NCBI GenBank assembly: GCA_031275285.1
Contig: JAISOY010000203.1
Span: 47,957 to 111,956, forward strand
Reading direction: 5' to 3'
DNA: 64,000 bases
Source: Bacteroidales bacterium
Lineage (GTDB): Bacteria; Bacteroidota; Bacteroidia; Bacteroidales; UBA4181
In this document: one piece after another, positions 24,508-34,057 of the stretch
Numbering within the stretch: the stretch's first letter is position 1
Layout: every line of letters begins with the position of its first letter
The notes under the pieces: generated by a model
What the model was told of the DNA's origin: nothing
What the model saw: only the letters and a program-made list of their open reading frames with translations
Database searches by the model: none
Made by a program: the position numbers and the translations under genes

Positions 24508-26568
24508 ATGAGTATTCATCAGATATTTAAAATATTATACAGGCATGCGGCCATTATTATCGGTTGTGCGGTTTTTACCGGAGTTCTGGTCCTATTATTT
24601 ACCATAGGAACTTCCAGGAAATACCTGTCGGAAGCTACTGTATTTACCGGTATCAGGACAGGCTATACTCCGGAATCGGTCATGGAAAGAAGGTTTGATA
24701 ACAATGCTGCAAATTCCATATTGGATAATATGCTAATTATTGTAAAAAGTCGTGAGACGCTTAAGGAGGTTAGTTTGAGATTATTATCCATTCATTTGAT
24801 GTTGGAAGAAGCAGATCAGATGATCATTGAAGGGGAACACTTATATGATCTGCACCGGCAGCTACCTCCTCATATTTTGTCTTTAAAGGCCGGAACATTA
24901 GACGAAACTTATCGGAATATTTCGGAAATAGCTGATTCAGACCCGTTTTTGATTTCATTACTCAATGATGATGGTTCATATTACAGTATCCGGGATTTAT
25001 CCAATGTAGATGTTGTCCGTTTATTATCCGGAGATATGGTAAAAGTTTCTTATGCATCGAATGACAGGGGTGTTTCCCGGAACACCCTGGAATTATTAAT
25101 TGATATTAGTATCAGGAATTTCAGAAGACTCAATGAGAGCCAGACGGATTCTGTAGTTTCTTATTTTCAGCATCAGTTGGAGCTGGCCAGGAAGGAACTG
25201 AAACAGGCGGAAGAAAAGGAATTGTCGTTTAAAAAAGCCAATAACCTGGTTAATTATGATGTACAGACAGAAATTGTGATATCACAACGTGAGGATATCA
25301 TGGATCAGATCCACAAAGAACAGGAGATTATATCAGCGACCGAAGCCGTATTAAAGAATATAGAATCGCAGATGGACGTATCGGTAAGAACTTCAAAAAG
25401 CCAGGAGTTGACAAGTGTGCGTGAACAATTGGGGAAATTGTATAATCAGTTGACCATAGCTGAGATCAACGGAGCATCCATGGATAAGATATCTTTTCTA
25501 CAATCACAGAAAAAACAACTGGAAGATAAACTGCATGGACTGATTAAGGATATTTCTTTTAATAGTGGTAATGTCTCGGGTGAAGTGATGGGAACGGAAT
25601 ACTTCAACAGGGTGGTAGCCTACGAAGAAAGTAAGGCGAAATTAGCAGCTTTGGAAATCAGGAATAATGAGAAAGCCCTCCAGTATAGTCATTTTTTGCC
25701 AATGGGAGATACTCTGAAGAGGATTCAACGGGAAATAAATATCAAAGAACAGACTTATCTTTCAGCATTACAGAATTTCTACCAGAGCAAAACGCGCCAG
25801 CAGAACCAATCCATGTCGACATTGCAGATTATCGATCATCCGAACTATCCGGTAAAGGCCGAATCAGGATCCCGTAAACTGAAAGTGGTAATGGGCGGGA
25901 TGGCCGGTTTTATGATTCCTGTGATCCTTATTTTGTCAATCGCTTATTTCGGTAGGAAAATAAGTACTCCCGAAAGAGCAGAAAGAATGACAAAGTTACA
26001 GGTCGGTGGAATCTTTCCCTATGTCAAAAGGTTGAATAATTATAAAAATGCTGAAATTATCAGGCATAGTCTGGCTGATACTATTTTGAAAAAATTATAT
26101 CATTCGTATGATCAGCGATGTCAAAAAATACTTATCATCAGTACAAGACCGGGTGAGGGTAAAACGGTGATAGGGAACTTTTTGTCCGAAAGGTTGATCC
26201 AGAAAGGAAAAAAGACCATGGTAGCTGTACCCCATCTTAACATAACAGGTATCAATACCTTGAATTATGACACAGATCATACATTTCTCCGGTCCACCAT
26301 TGAAGATTTGGTGCCTGCGGATAAACTGGATGATGCCGATATTCTTCTTTGGGAGCTACCTCCGTTAATTTCCAACGATTATCCGATCAAACTGATCCGG
26401 CAGTTCAACATCGTTTTCCTGGTTTGTGATGCAAACAGGGAATGGACCAATGCCGATCAGATTGCGCTGGATAGTTTCGTTAATGTCTCGGAGACAATTC
26501 CTTATATTATCCTGAACAGAGTAAATGACGATGTGGTGAGAGATTTATTGGGAAAGATCAATGGTTAA
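24508..26568 (+). CDS. Wzz/Wzc-like polysaccharide co-polymerase with degenerate kinase domain
   Basis: A 686-residue inner-membrane protein. TM1 is near residues 14-34 (AAIIIGCAVFTGVLVLLF) and TM2 near 460-480. Between them is a long periplasmic coiled-coil region (~200-345) ending in a GNVR-like stretch. The cytoplasmic part has a P-loop, STRPGEGKT, near residue 547, as in BY-kinases. The following motifs are altered: the Walker A' strand reads VAVPHL with no Asp-x-Asp, and the Walker B strand reads ILLWELPPL in place of the usual IIDTPP. No Tyr cluster ends the protein. It probably controls chain length and assembly without acting as a normal tyrosine kinase. It overlaps the next gene by 8 bp. 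Confidence 0.9.
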   Translation: MSIHQIFKILYRHAAIIIGCAVFTGVLVLLFTIGTSRKYLSEATVFTGIRTGYTPESVMERRFDNNAANSILDNMLIIVKSRETLKEVSLRLLSIHLMLEEADQMIIEGEHLYDLHRQLPPHILSLKAGTLDETYRNISEIADSDPFLISLLNDDGSYYSIRDLSNVDVVRLLSGDMVKVSYASNDRGVSRNTLELLIDISIRNFRRLNESQTDSVVSYFQHQLELARKELKQAEEKELSFKKANNLVNYDVQTEIVISQREDIMDQIHKEQEIISATEAVLKNIESQMDVSVRTSKSQELTSVREQLGKLYNQLTIAEINGASMDKISFLQSQKKQLEDKLHGLIKDISFNSGNVSGEVMGTEYFNRVVAYEESKAKLAALEIRNNEKALQYSHFLPMGDTLKRIQREINIKEQTYLSALQNFYQSKTRQQNQSMSTLQIIDHPNYPVKAESGSRKLKVVMGGMAGFMIPVILILSIAYFGRKISTPERAERMTKLQVGGIFPYVKRLNNYKNAEIIRHSLADTILKKLYHSYDQRCQKILIISTRPGEGKTVIGNFLSERLIQKGKKTMVAVPHLNITGINTLNYDTDHTFLRSTIEDLVPADKLDDADILLWELPPLISNDYPIKLIRQFNIVFLVCDANREWTNADQIALDSFVNVSETIPYIILNRVNDDVVRDLLGKING

Positions 26569-28021
26569 TATTTCACTCATGAAATATCCACTCTCTTTGG
26601 CTGATCGGTTTTTTGACAAGAAACAGTTATTCTTGCTTGCCGGATTATGCATCCTGTCCGCATGGTTGATTCATTTGTATGGTATGGTATCCGGCTTGGT
26701 GATCCTGATGCTGCCTGTGGCTATAGTTTTTGTTATAGCAACTTATCAACGGCCGATAGTGGGATTATACGCATTATTTTTTCTAAGTTTTTTCCTAAAC
26801 ATTATTTCCAGGTATTTTGTAAAAGATTTATTCCCGACAGGAATATTGGTCGATGCATTGATTGCTTATATTTATGTGATCCTGCTGTTTAAAAGTTTAT
26901 CCGAGAAGATCGAATGGAAGAAAGCCGGAGATGCTCCCGTTTTTGTGTTTTTTATCTGGCTGCTTTACTGTTTTACTTCTTTATTTAATCCCGAATGTCC
27001 GGGATTTTCTTCTTTTTTAATAGGGGTCCGACCTTTCCTATATATGGTTCTGACCGTTCCTTTGTTTTGCATGTTGCTGAATGCCAAGTCGCTAAAGATA
27101 TTTGTGATCTGTTGGGGAATATTTTCAATATTGCTTACTATAAAAGGCTTTATCCAGCTTAACATCGGATTGGATACTGTTGAACAGTCGTTAATAGCCG
27201 GAAGGTTGAAGAATACACATTTATTATGGGGGAAATTAAGGGTTTTTTCATTCCTGAGTGATGCCGGACAATTCGGAGCCTCGCAGGCACATGCAGGATT
27301 GGTCGGCGCCATATTGTTCCTGGGAGCAAAAAGTCTGAAAGAACGATTATTTTACTTGATAGTTTGTATCGCCGGAATATATGGTATGTTCATCAGTGGT
27401 ACCCGAACAGCTATGTTTGTACTCCTTGGCGGAGGATTGACTTATTTGTTATTGGTACGGAATGCCAAATTATGGTTACTTGTTTTACTGTGTGGGGGAA
27501 CCTTCTTTTATGCAATGAAATTTACTTATGTCGGGCATAGTAATTATGAAATAAGACGTATGCGTAGTGCATTTAATCCCGATAAAGATGCATCATATCA
27601 GGTGAGGAAAGCCAACCAGGCAAGGTTCCGTGATTATTTATCTTCCCGCCCTTTCGGAGGGGGAATAGGCTCTATTGCGGCGGGAACGCCGGGGACATTT
27701 CTTGGAGAAACGCCACCTGACAGTGGATATGTAACTATCTGGGGACAACAGGGAATTGTAGGATTGGTCATGTTTTTGGCCATGATTGTCTATTTTCTGA
27801 CGAAAGGAGCCTGGCAGGTATGGTTTAACATCAAAAATGATTGGTTGAGGACAGTGCTTATTGCCCTGATAGCCGGAATCGGAGGGATGGCGGTTGCCAA
27901 TTACGGTAATCCGGTGATGCTTCAGCATCCTACCTCGTTGGTGATGTTTTTGAGTATAGCTTTAATATTCTGTGCGTCGAGAATAGATGGGGAAATGGAT
28001 CAATCACTTTCGGAAAAATGA
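26561..28021 (+). CDS. Wzy-type O-antigen/exopolysaccharide polymerase
   Basis: A 486-residue polytopic membrane protein with about 11-12 hydrophobic segments. The large periplasmic loop and ligase/polymerase signature lie near residues 345-400 (RPFGGGIGSIAAGTPG... DSGYVTIWGQQGIVGL), with the preceding ISGTRTAMFVLLGGG. This is the O-antigen ligase/Wzy fold that joins lipid-linked repeat units at the periplasmic face. The start overlaps the co-polymerase stop by 8 bp; an in-frame Met at 26579 is an alternative. It overlaps the next gene by ATGA, so the genes are translationally coupled. Confidence 0.88.
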   Translation: MVNISLMKYPLSLADRFFDKKQLFLLAGLCILSAWLIHLYGMVSGLVILMLPVAIVFVIATYQRPIVGLYALFFLSFFLNIISRYFVKDLFPTGILVDALIAYIYVILLFKSLSEKIEWKKAGDAPVFVFFIWLLYCFTSLFNPECPGFSSFLIGVRPFLYMVLTVPLFCMLLNAKSLKIFVICWGIFSILLTIKGFIQLNIGLDTVEQSLIAGRLKNTHLLWGKLRVFSFLSDAGQFGASQAHAGLVGAILFLGAKSLKERLFYLIVCIAGIYGMFISGTRTAMFVLLGGGLTYLLLVRNAKLWLLVLLCGGTFFYAMKFTYVGHSNYEIRRMRSAFNPDKDASYQVRKANQARFRDYLSSRPFGGGIGSIAAGTPGTFLGETPPDSGYVTIWGQQGIVGLVMFLAMIVYFLTKGAWQVWFNIKNDWLRTVLIALIAGIGGMAVANYGNPVMLQHPTSLVMFLSIALIFCASRIDGEMDQSLSEK

Positions 28022-28932
28022 AGAACCTGCCATTGATATCGGTTATTACAGTGAATTATAATCAATCTGATGCTACCTGCGAAATGTTGGAATCATTATA
28101 TGCCTCCGGTTATCCGAATCTGGAAGTGTTCGTCGTGGATAATGCATCATCGGCAGCAGATAATGCAGAAAAAATAAAAGAAAAATTCCCCGGAGTCATT
28201 TTTATACAGAATAAAATAAACCTCGGGTTTGCCGGTGGGAATAATATCGCATTGAAGGAAGCAAACGGGAACTATATATATTTATTGAATAATGACACTG
28301 TTATTCCAGAAGGGAATCCGGAGTGTCTGGTTACGGTTTTAGCGGATGATCCGGCAATTGGAGTGGTTTGTCCGAAAATAAAATTCTATTCGGATCCTGA
28401 TATCATTCAGTTTGCCGGATACACGGAAATGTCTGAATATACATTCCGCAATAGAAGTATTGGATATGCAGAACCGGATAACGGGCAATACGATCTGCGG
28501 CGCGAAACTGCTTTTGCCCATGGTGCGGCTATGATGTTGAAGCGGGAGGTGATAGAAAAAACAGGTTTAATGAACGAACATTATTTCCTGTATTATGAAG
28601 AGTTGGACTGGAGCAGACGTATCAGGAGTAAAGGATACCGGATCGTATATATTCCGGATACTTATATTCTGCATAAGGAAGCGCTTTCAACCGGAAAAAA
28701 CAGCTCTTTACAGGTATATTATATGAATCGTAACAGGGTGCTGTATGTGAAATGTAATACATCCGGGATGCAGAAAATAATAAGCATCATTTACCAGCTG
28801 TTGGTAGTTATGCCTAAGAATATGTTGAAATTCCTGTTTCGCAGACATTTTAAAAATATGAAAGCGGTATTCCGTGCATGGTGGGCAAGCATAAGAATGC
28901 CGCGGTCGATGTGTAAATACGAATATCTGTAG
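28018..28932 (+). CDS. GT2-family glycosyltransferase (rhamnosyltransferase-like)
   Basis: A 304-residue GT-A enzyme: VITVNYNQSDATCEML at the N-terminus, VDNASS, the metal-binding LNNDTVIPE near residue 92, AHGAAMMLKREV near 165 and the catalytic region YEELDWSRRIRSKGYRI near 195. This matches the WbbL-like group that adds deoxysugars such as rhamnose, but the donor and acceptor cannot be fixed. A basic, partly hydrophobic C-terminus (MPKNMLKFLFRR) would hold it at the membrane. Part of the exopolysaccharide operon. Confidence 0.9.
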   Translation: MKNLPLISVITVNYNQSDATCEMLESLYASGYPNLEVFVVDNASSAADNAEKIKEKFPGVIFIQNKINLGFAGGNNIALKEANGNYIYLLNNDTVIPEGNPECLVTVLADDPAIGVVCPKIKFYSDPDIIQFAGYTEMSEYTFRNRSIGYAEPDNGQYDLRRETAFAHGAAMMLKREVIEKTGLMNEHYFLYYEELDWSRRIRSKGYRIVYIPDTYILHKEALSTGKNSSLQVYYMNRNRVLYVKCNTSGMQKIISIIYQLLVVMPKNMLKFLFRRHFKNMKAVFRAWWASIRMPRSMCKYEYL

Positions 28933-28943
28933 AAATTAATGAT

Positions 28944-31265
28944 ATGCTTGTACTGAAGATCATTTTTTTTCTGATTACCGGATATTATGTTTTCTGCACC
29001 TTATATATCTTTATATATGCGGTAAGTGGTTTGTTTTATAAGAATCCGAAATATTTGCCGGCAAAAAGATACAGGAAAATAGCCATATTGGTCCCTGCAT
29101 ATAAAGCGGATAATGTAATAGAAGAATTAGCGGAAAATGTCTTGTTACAGGACTACCCTTCATATGATCTGATTATCATTGCAGATAGTCTAAAAGAAGA
29201 TACCTTAAATCGTTTGGGAGCCAAATCCGTAAAGGTGATCCGCTTTTCAAACGAAAACAGGACCAAAGCATTAGCCATCAATACGATTTTATCTGATTTG
29301 CCTGATAATTATGACATCGCTTTAGTTCTGGATGCGGATAACCTGATTGTAGAGAGAGATTACCTGCACAAAATAAATGATGCTTTTGAATCAGGCATTA
29401 AAGCCTTACAAACCCATCGTACAGCTAAAAATACCAATACCAGTTTAGCCCTGTTGGATGCAGTGAGCGAGGAAATCAATAACCATCTGTTTCGTCGTGG
29501 ACATGCAACCTTGGGACTTTCTTCTGGTTTGATCGGTTCGGGGATGGCTTTTGATTATGCCCTGTATAAGGAACAAATGTCGGATATATCTTCATCGGGA
29601 GAAGATAAGGAATTGGAAATGAAATTATTGAAAAAACATATCCGGATAGCCTATGCCGATAATCTGATCATATTGGATGAAAAGATCCAGCAGGCAGATT
29701 CATTCGTCCATCAACGGGCCCGGTGGATTGCCAACCAGATACTACAGGCAAGAAATAATCTGGGACAAGGTGTGATACAACTTTTTCGCGGTAATTTTGA
29801 TTTTTTCGATAAAGTATTGCAACATTTTCTATTACCCAGGATATTATTGCTTTCATCGGTGTTTTTGTTCGCCATACCGGCTATTATATTTTTACCGTTT
29901 TCCTATTCCCTGTGGTGGATATTGATCACTTTTTGTGTTTGTATATCTATGGCCTTGAGTATACCTCGCCGGATGTATAACAAACAACTTTTCAGCTCTA
30001 TGTTTTATCTTCCTGTTGGTGCTGTGCTTATGCTGATTTCTGTTTTTAAGACAAAAGGAGCCGCAAAAAAATTCCATGCAACGAAGCATGGGATTATATC
30101 CGGCCCCACCAATTTAACGGCGGACGGAGAACGTTTGAAAATCGCAATAGAGGCACAACGGATTTTCAGGAAAAACAAACACGGGATGGATTTTGTGATT
30201 CTGGAAATCATTAAGGAATTACAGAAGATGGATACGCAGAACGAATATTATATATTTGTAAAACCAGGTGAAGATACCTGTTTGACTTCTTCCGGAAATG
30301 TCCGTGTTATTGAAATCAAATGCCCGTTTTATGTATTCTGGGAACAAATTGCTTTGCCCGGAGCCGTTCGTAAAATAAAACCGGATATTCTTCATTGTAC
30401 CAGTAGCACAGCTCCGCTATCCAATAATGTTCCGTTAATCCTAACATTACACGATATTATCTTTATGGGAAAAAAATACGCAGGAAGCAAATCTTTTTAT
30501 CAGGCTTTAGGTAGGAGATACAGACGGCATCTTCTTCCCCGGATCCTGCCTAAATGTAAAAAGATCATTACCGTATCAAATTCAGAGAAACAATATATAC
30601 TAGAACAAACAAAAATTACTCCGGAGCAATTAACCGTTGTTTATAATGCTTGCAGTAGCAGGTTCCGTATCTTGGATGATTATCGAATGATCACTCAGAA
30701 ATATATTGATGATGAATCATACATCCTGTTTTTAGGAAACACCGACCCCAAAAAGAATACACTAAGGGTATTGAAAGCTTATGATTTATATATACAACAG
30801 TCGGAAAATCCGTTACCTTTGCTGATACTGGATATAAAAGAGAAACATATTGATACTTTTCTGAAAGAGGCAGGTATCGACCGGCAAATAAAGAAAATGT
30901 TACGGCTTTGCGATTATGTTCCCAATAAGGACATGCCATACATATATAATGGAGCACAGGTATTCCTGTATCCGTCTTTACATGAAAGTTTCGGTATACC
31001 CATTCTGGAAGCGATGTCTTGCGGAGTACCGGTAATCACCTCTAATGTGTCGTCGATGCCGGAAATCGGGGAAGATGCGGCACTATATGTAAATCCATTT
31101 CATCCTGAAGAAATAAGTGATCAATTGTTGTTTTTGGAATCTCATCCTGAAGAACGTGAAAAGATGATTGGACGGGGATTGCAAAGACGTAAGGCGTTTT
31201 CATGGGAACGGTCGGCACAAGAAGTACTGGAAGTTTATGAAAATGTATACTGCACATTAAACTGA
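28944..31265 (+). CDS. Bifunctional glycosyltransferase, GT2-GT4 fusion
   Basis: A 773-residue protein with two enzymes in one chain. Residues 1-30 are a membrane helix. Residues ~48-275 are a processive-type GT2 domain (AILVPAYKADNVI, LVLDADN, GEDKELEMKLL, HQRARWIANQI). Residues ~285-375 hold several membrane helices. Residues ~395-773 are a GT4 (GT-B) domain with LHDIIFMGKKYAGSK, TVSNSEK, FLGNTDPKKN and the donor-binding FGIPILEAMSCGVPV with its E-x7-E. The two parts normally occur as separate proteins. The fusion may couple two consecutive sugar additions at the membrane. No internal stop or frameshift is seen. Confidence 0.9.
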   Translation: MLVLKIIFFLITGYYVFCTLYIFIYAVSGLFYKNPKYLPAKRYRKIAILVPAYKADNVIEELAENVLLQDYPSYDLIIIADSLKEDTLNRLGAKSVKVIRFSNENRTKALAINTILSDLPDNYDIALVLDADNLIVERDYLHKINDAFESGIKALQTHRTAKNTNTSLALLDAVSEEINNHLFRRGHATLGLSSGLIGSGMAFDYALYKEQMSDISSSGEDKELEMKLLKKHIRIAYADNLIILDEKIQQADSFVHQRARWIANQILQARNNLGQGVIQLFRGNFDFFDKVLQHFLLPRILLLSSVFLFAIPAIIFLPFSYSLWWILITFCVCISMALSIPRRMYNKQLFSSMFYLPVGAVLMLISVFKTKGAAKKFHATKHGIISGPTNLTADGERLKIAIEAQRIFRKNKHGMDFVILEIIKELQKMDTQNEYYIFVKPGEDTCLTSSGNVRVIEIKCPFYVFWEQIALPGAVRKIKPDILHCTSSTAPLSNNVPLILTLHDIIFMGKKYAGSKSFYQALGRRYRRHLLPRILPKCKKIITVSNSEKQYILEQTKITPEQLTVVYNACSSRFRILDDYRMITQKYIDDESYILFLGNTDPKKNTLRVLKAYDLYIQQSENPLPLLILDIKEKHIDTFLKEAGIDRQIKKMLRLCDYVPNKDMPYIYNGAQVFLYPSLHESFGIPILEAMSCGVPVITSNVSSMPEIGEDAALYVNPFHPEEISDQLLFLESHPEEREKMIGRGLQRRKAFSWERSAQEVLEVYENVYCTLN

Positions 31266-31273
31266 ATGTATAA

Positions 31274-31924
31274 TTGAAAGTCAAATTAATAAAAACCGGT
31301 ACCTATAAAAGGTTAACTTTCTGGAGTTGGTTGTTGATTCTGATCTGCCTGATTTTAGCCATTCTTCTGTTTTTCAGGAAAGTTTATGGTTTTTTAGCAG
31401 AAAATAAACCGGTAGAAACAAAATTGTATGTAATTGAAGGATATGTGCCCGATTTTATTATCAAACAGGCTGTTGAGTATATCACGATTGCCGGTTTTGA
31501 TAAGATCATATGTTCCGGATTACCAATAAGTAAGGGAATACTCTGTTCGGAATATGCTAATTATTCCGATTATAATGCTTCAATAGTTCTTTCCGAAGGT
31601 GTAGACCCATTGCAGGTCATAAGCGCTCCGGCTGTACCTGTAGAAAGAGACAGAACATACGCCATGGCATTATCTGTAAAAAATAAGTTGGTTGAATCAG
31701 GCTATAATGGTGGAAAAATAAATCTGATATGCAGTAATGTTCATGGACGGAGGTCGCGGATATTGTTTGAGAAAGCTTTCGGAGACACATGGGAAATAGG
31801 CGTGATTTCTTTCCCCGAAGGAGGATATCCATCCGACCGCTGGTGGCGGAGCAGTGAAGGCGTGAAAGACATTCTGACTGAAGTTTTTTCCTACGTATAT
31901 ACCATTTTATTTTTTCATCCATGA
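31274..31924 (+). CDS. YdcF/ElyC/SanA-family (DUF218) membrane protein
   Basis: A 216-residue protein with one N-terminal membrane helix (residues ~17-35). The DUF218-like domain follows: LYVIEGYVPDFIIKQAVEY, ICSGLPIS, APAVPVERDRTYAMAL, INLICSNVHGRRSRILFEKAFGD and RWWRSSEGVKDILTEVFSY. E. coli relatives affect envelope integrity and lipid-carrier sugar use; this variant, with WWRSSEGV, is often found in polysaccharide loci. No ATG is available in frame and a stop lies 3 nt upstream of the TTG at 31274, so TTG is the likely start codon. Confidence 0.75.
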   Translation: MKVKLIKTGTYKRLTFWSWLLILICLILAILLFFRKVYGFLAENKPVETKLYVIEGYVPDFIIKQAVEYITIAGFDKIICSGLPISKGILCSEYANYSDYNASIVLSEGVDPLQVISAPAVPVERDRTYAMALSVKNKLVESGYNGGKINLICSNVHGRRSRILFEKAFGDTWEIGVISFPEGGYPSDRWWRSSEGVKDILTEVFSYVYTILFFHP

Positions 31925-31967
31925 TGAATTCTGAAATAAGTGTTTAGTTGATTTGTAAGAAAGCAAT

Positions 31968-33155
31968 ATGTATGTATTTGAAGTGATATTCTGTATTTCG
32001 CTCATTATCATTGTTTATACCTATATCGGTTATGGGATATTGTTGTGGTTTTTAGTGAAGATCAAAGAATTGATAAAAAGTAGAAAATATATACTTCCGT
32101 TGGAAGAATTCCCGGAAGTCACACTGTTTATCCCGGCGTACAATGAAAAAGATTATGTGGATGAAAAAGTCAGGAATTGCCGTAATTTAAAATATCCAAA
32201 AGAAAAATTAAAAATTGTTTGGGTTACAGACGGATCAGACGATGGAACCCCTGAACTATTGCAGCAATATCCGGATATAATTGTCTACCACCAATCCTCC
32301 CGGGAAGGAAAAATAATGGCAATGAACAGGGGAATGCGGTTAATAACATCTCCGATTGTTGTTTTTTCCGATGCTAATACCTTACTGGGGGAGGAATCCA
32401 TAGAGCGGATCGTACGTTTATTTGCCGATCCGAAGGTGGGCTGTGTCTCCGGAGAAAAACGCATCCTTAGTAAGGACAAAGACATGGCTGCCGGAGCAGG
32501 TGAAGGATTGTACTGGAAATATGAGTCATTCCTTAAAAAGTATGATGCCAGGCTATATTCTGTAGTAGGTGCTGCCGGAGAATTATTTGCCATACGGCGG
32601 GAGTACTTCACTGAAGTGGAAAAAGATACCATACTGGATGATTTTATCATATCCTTACGCATTGCTATGCAGGGATATGTTACCCAATATGATCCGGAAG
32701 CATATGCTTATGAATTACCATCGGCGGATGTCAGGGAAGAACTAAAAAGAAAGGTAAGGATTGCCGCAGGTGGAATACAATCAATTGTGAGACTATCGCC
32801 TCTGCTGAATATTTTCAGATTTGGTGTTTTGTCGTTTCAATATATTTCACATCGTGTACTCAGATGGACTTTGGCCCCGTTAAGTTTATTGTTTTTTTTG
32901 ATGAGTAATTTCGTTTTGTCGTTCCGGATGAGTTTTACCATTCATCATCCCATTACGATCGTTTTAGGTTTACAAGTCTGTTTTTACTTATTGGCTTTTT
33001 TAGGTTGGTTTTTAGAAAAAAAACAACTTAAATATAAAGTATTTTTTATCCCGTATTATTTCTTCATCATGAATTTAGCTGTATATTTAGGATTTTTCAG
33101 ATATATCCGGAAAAAACAGGATGCAAAATGGGAAAAAGCTAAAAGGAGAATGTAG
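31968..33155 (+). CDS. Membrane GT2 glycosyltransferase (polymer synthase-like)
   Basis: A 395-residue enzyme with an N-terminal membrane helix, a GT2 domain and at least three C-terminal helices. Seen: VTLFIPAYNEKDYVDEKV, WVTDGSDDGT, the DxD-like VFSDANTLLGEES, GAAGELFAIRREYF, DDFIISLRIAMQGY and the basic RKVRIAAGGIQS, where processive synthases have Q/RxxRW. The topology resembles synthases of the PgaC/HAS type, but an exact product is not assigned. Inside the exopolysaccharide operon. Confidence 0.88.
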   Translation: MYVFEVIFCISLIIIVYTYIGYGILLWFLVKIKELIKSRKYILPLEEFPEVTLFIPAYNEKDYVDEKVRNCRNLKYPKEKLKIVWVTDGSDDGTPELLQQYPDIIVYHQSSREGKIMAMNRGMRLITSPIVVFSDANTLLGEESIERIVRLFADPKVGCVSGEKRILSKDKDMAAGAGEGLYWKYESFLKKYDARLYSVVGAAGELFAIRREYFTEVEKDTILDDFIISLRIAMQGYVTQYDPEAYAYELPSADVREELKRKVRIAAGGIQSIVRLSPLLNIFRFGVLSFQYISHRVLRWTLAPLSLLFFLMSNFVLSFRMSFTIHHPITIVLGLQVCFYLLAFLGWFLEKKQLKYKVFFIPYYFFIMNLAVYLGFFRYIRKKQDAKWEKAKRRM

Positions 33156-33161
33156 ATTATT

Positions 33162-34028
33162 ATGGTAACATTAAAAAAGAAATTCAGGAACATATATGTA
33201 AGCTTGTCTGGTGGAGATAAGAATTTCATTTGTGGAGACTCAAAAAGAAAAATAAAGAAAAACAGAGTCAATTTGCATTATTGGAGGCCCACAATGTTTT
33301 CCCACAATTTAGGAGATTATTTATCAAAACTTATTGTAGAGAAATTATTGGATAAAAAAGGAATTGATATTAACCGGAAAACGAATGAAACAAGACATTT
33401 ATTGGCTGTTGGCTCTGTATTGGGATTCAGTACAATAAATGCAACAGTGTGGGGGAGCGGAATAATTTCCCCAATACATTATAAAATTCAACTGCAACAA
33501 TCACAATATGACATCAGAGCGCTCAGAGGACCCGAAACGAAAAGGATACTGGAATCAATGGGACATATATGTCCTGATATTATGGGTGATCCAGCAATAT
33601 TGCTGCCCTTATTCTATCATCCTCAACAAGCAATAAAAAATAAACCTTTTTCTATAATTCACTGGATGGGCTCAAGAAACCGGAATATAAATAATAAATA
33701 TATAAACAAAATAGTTGATATAGAAACTAAAAAATGGAGGAATTTTATAGATGAGATTTTAAGTTCTGAGTTTGTGATTTCCAGCTCTTTACATGGAATT
33801 ATTGTTGCAGAGGCGTATGGTGTCCCGGCAATATTATTAAAACCTGAAAATTATGAAAAAGGAGGAAATTTTAAATACGATGATTATTATTACAGTACCA
33901 ATAGGAACTCATATAAAATAGCATCTACCATAGAAGAAGCTTTGAAAATATCTTTAGATATTCCTCCAAAATTTGATATGATGAGAGAAAAATTGCTTGC
34001 ATCTTTTCCATATGATTTATGGAGTTAA
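33162..34028 (+). CDS. Polysaccharide pyruvyl transferase family protein
   Basis: A 288-residue protein. The family marks are NLHYWRPTMFSHNLGDYLSKLIVEKLL near residue 35, GSVLGF, VWGSGII, IRALRGPETKRILES, MGDPAILLP and SSSLHGIIVAEAYGVPAILL near 210. These enzymes attach pyruvate ketals, or related groups, to sugars of surface polymers. The gene is clearly more AT-rich than the flanking gene at 31968, and runs of AAATAAATATATAAAC-type codons suggest recent acquisition. Preceded by only 6 bp. Confidence 0.88.
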   Translation: MVTLKKKFRNIYVSLSGGDKNFICGDSKRKIKKNRVNLHYWRPTMFSHNLGDYLSKLIVEKLLDKKGIDINRKTNETRHLLAVGSVLGFSTINATVWGSGIISPIHYKIQLQQSQYDIRALRGPETKRILESMGHICPDIMGDPAILLPLFYHPQQAIKNKPFSIIHWMGSRNRNINNKYINKIVDIETKKWRNFIDEILSSEFVISSSLHGIIVAEAYGVPAILLKPENYEKGGNFKYDDYYYSTNRNSYKIASTIEEALKISLDIPPKFDMMREKLLASFPYDLWS

Positions 34029-34057
34029 TTTATTCATGAAATGGAACGCGTCCAAAA

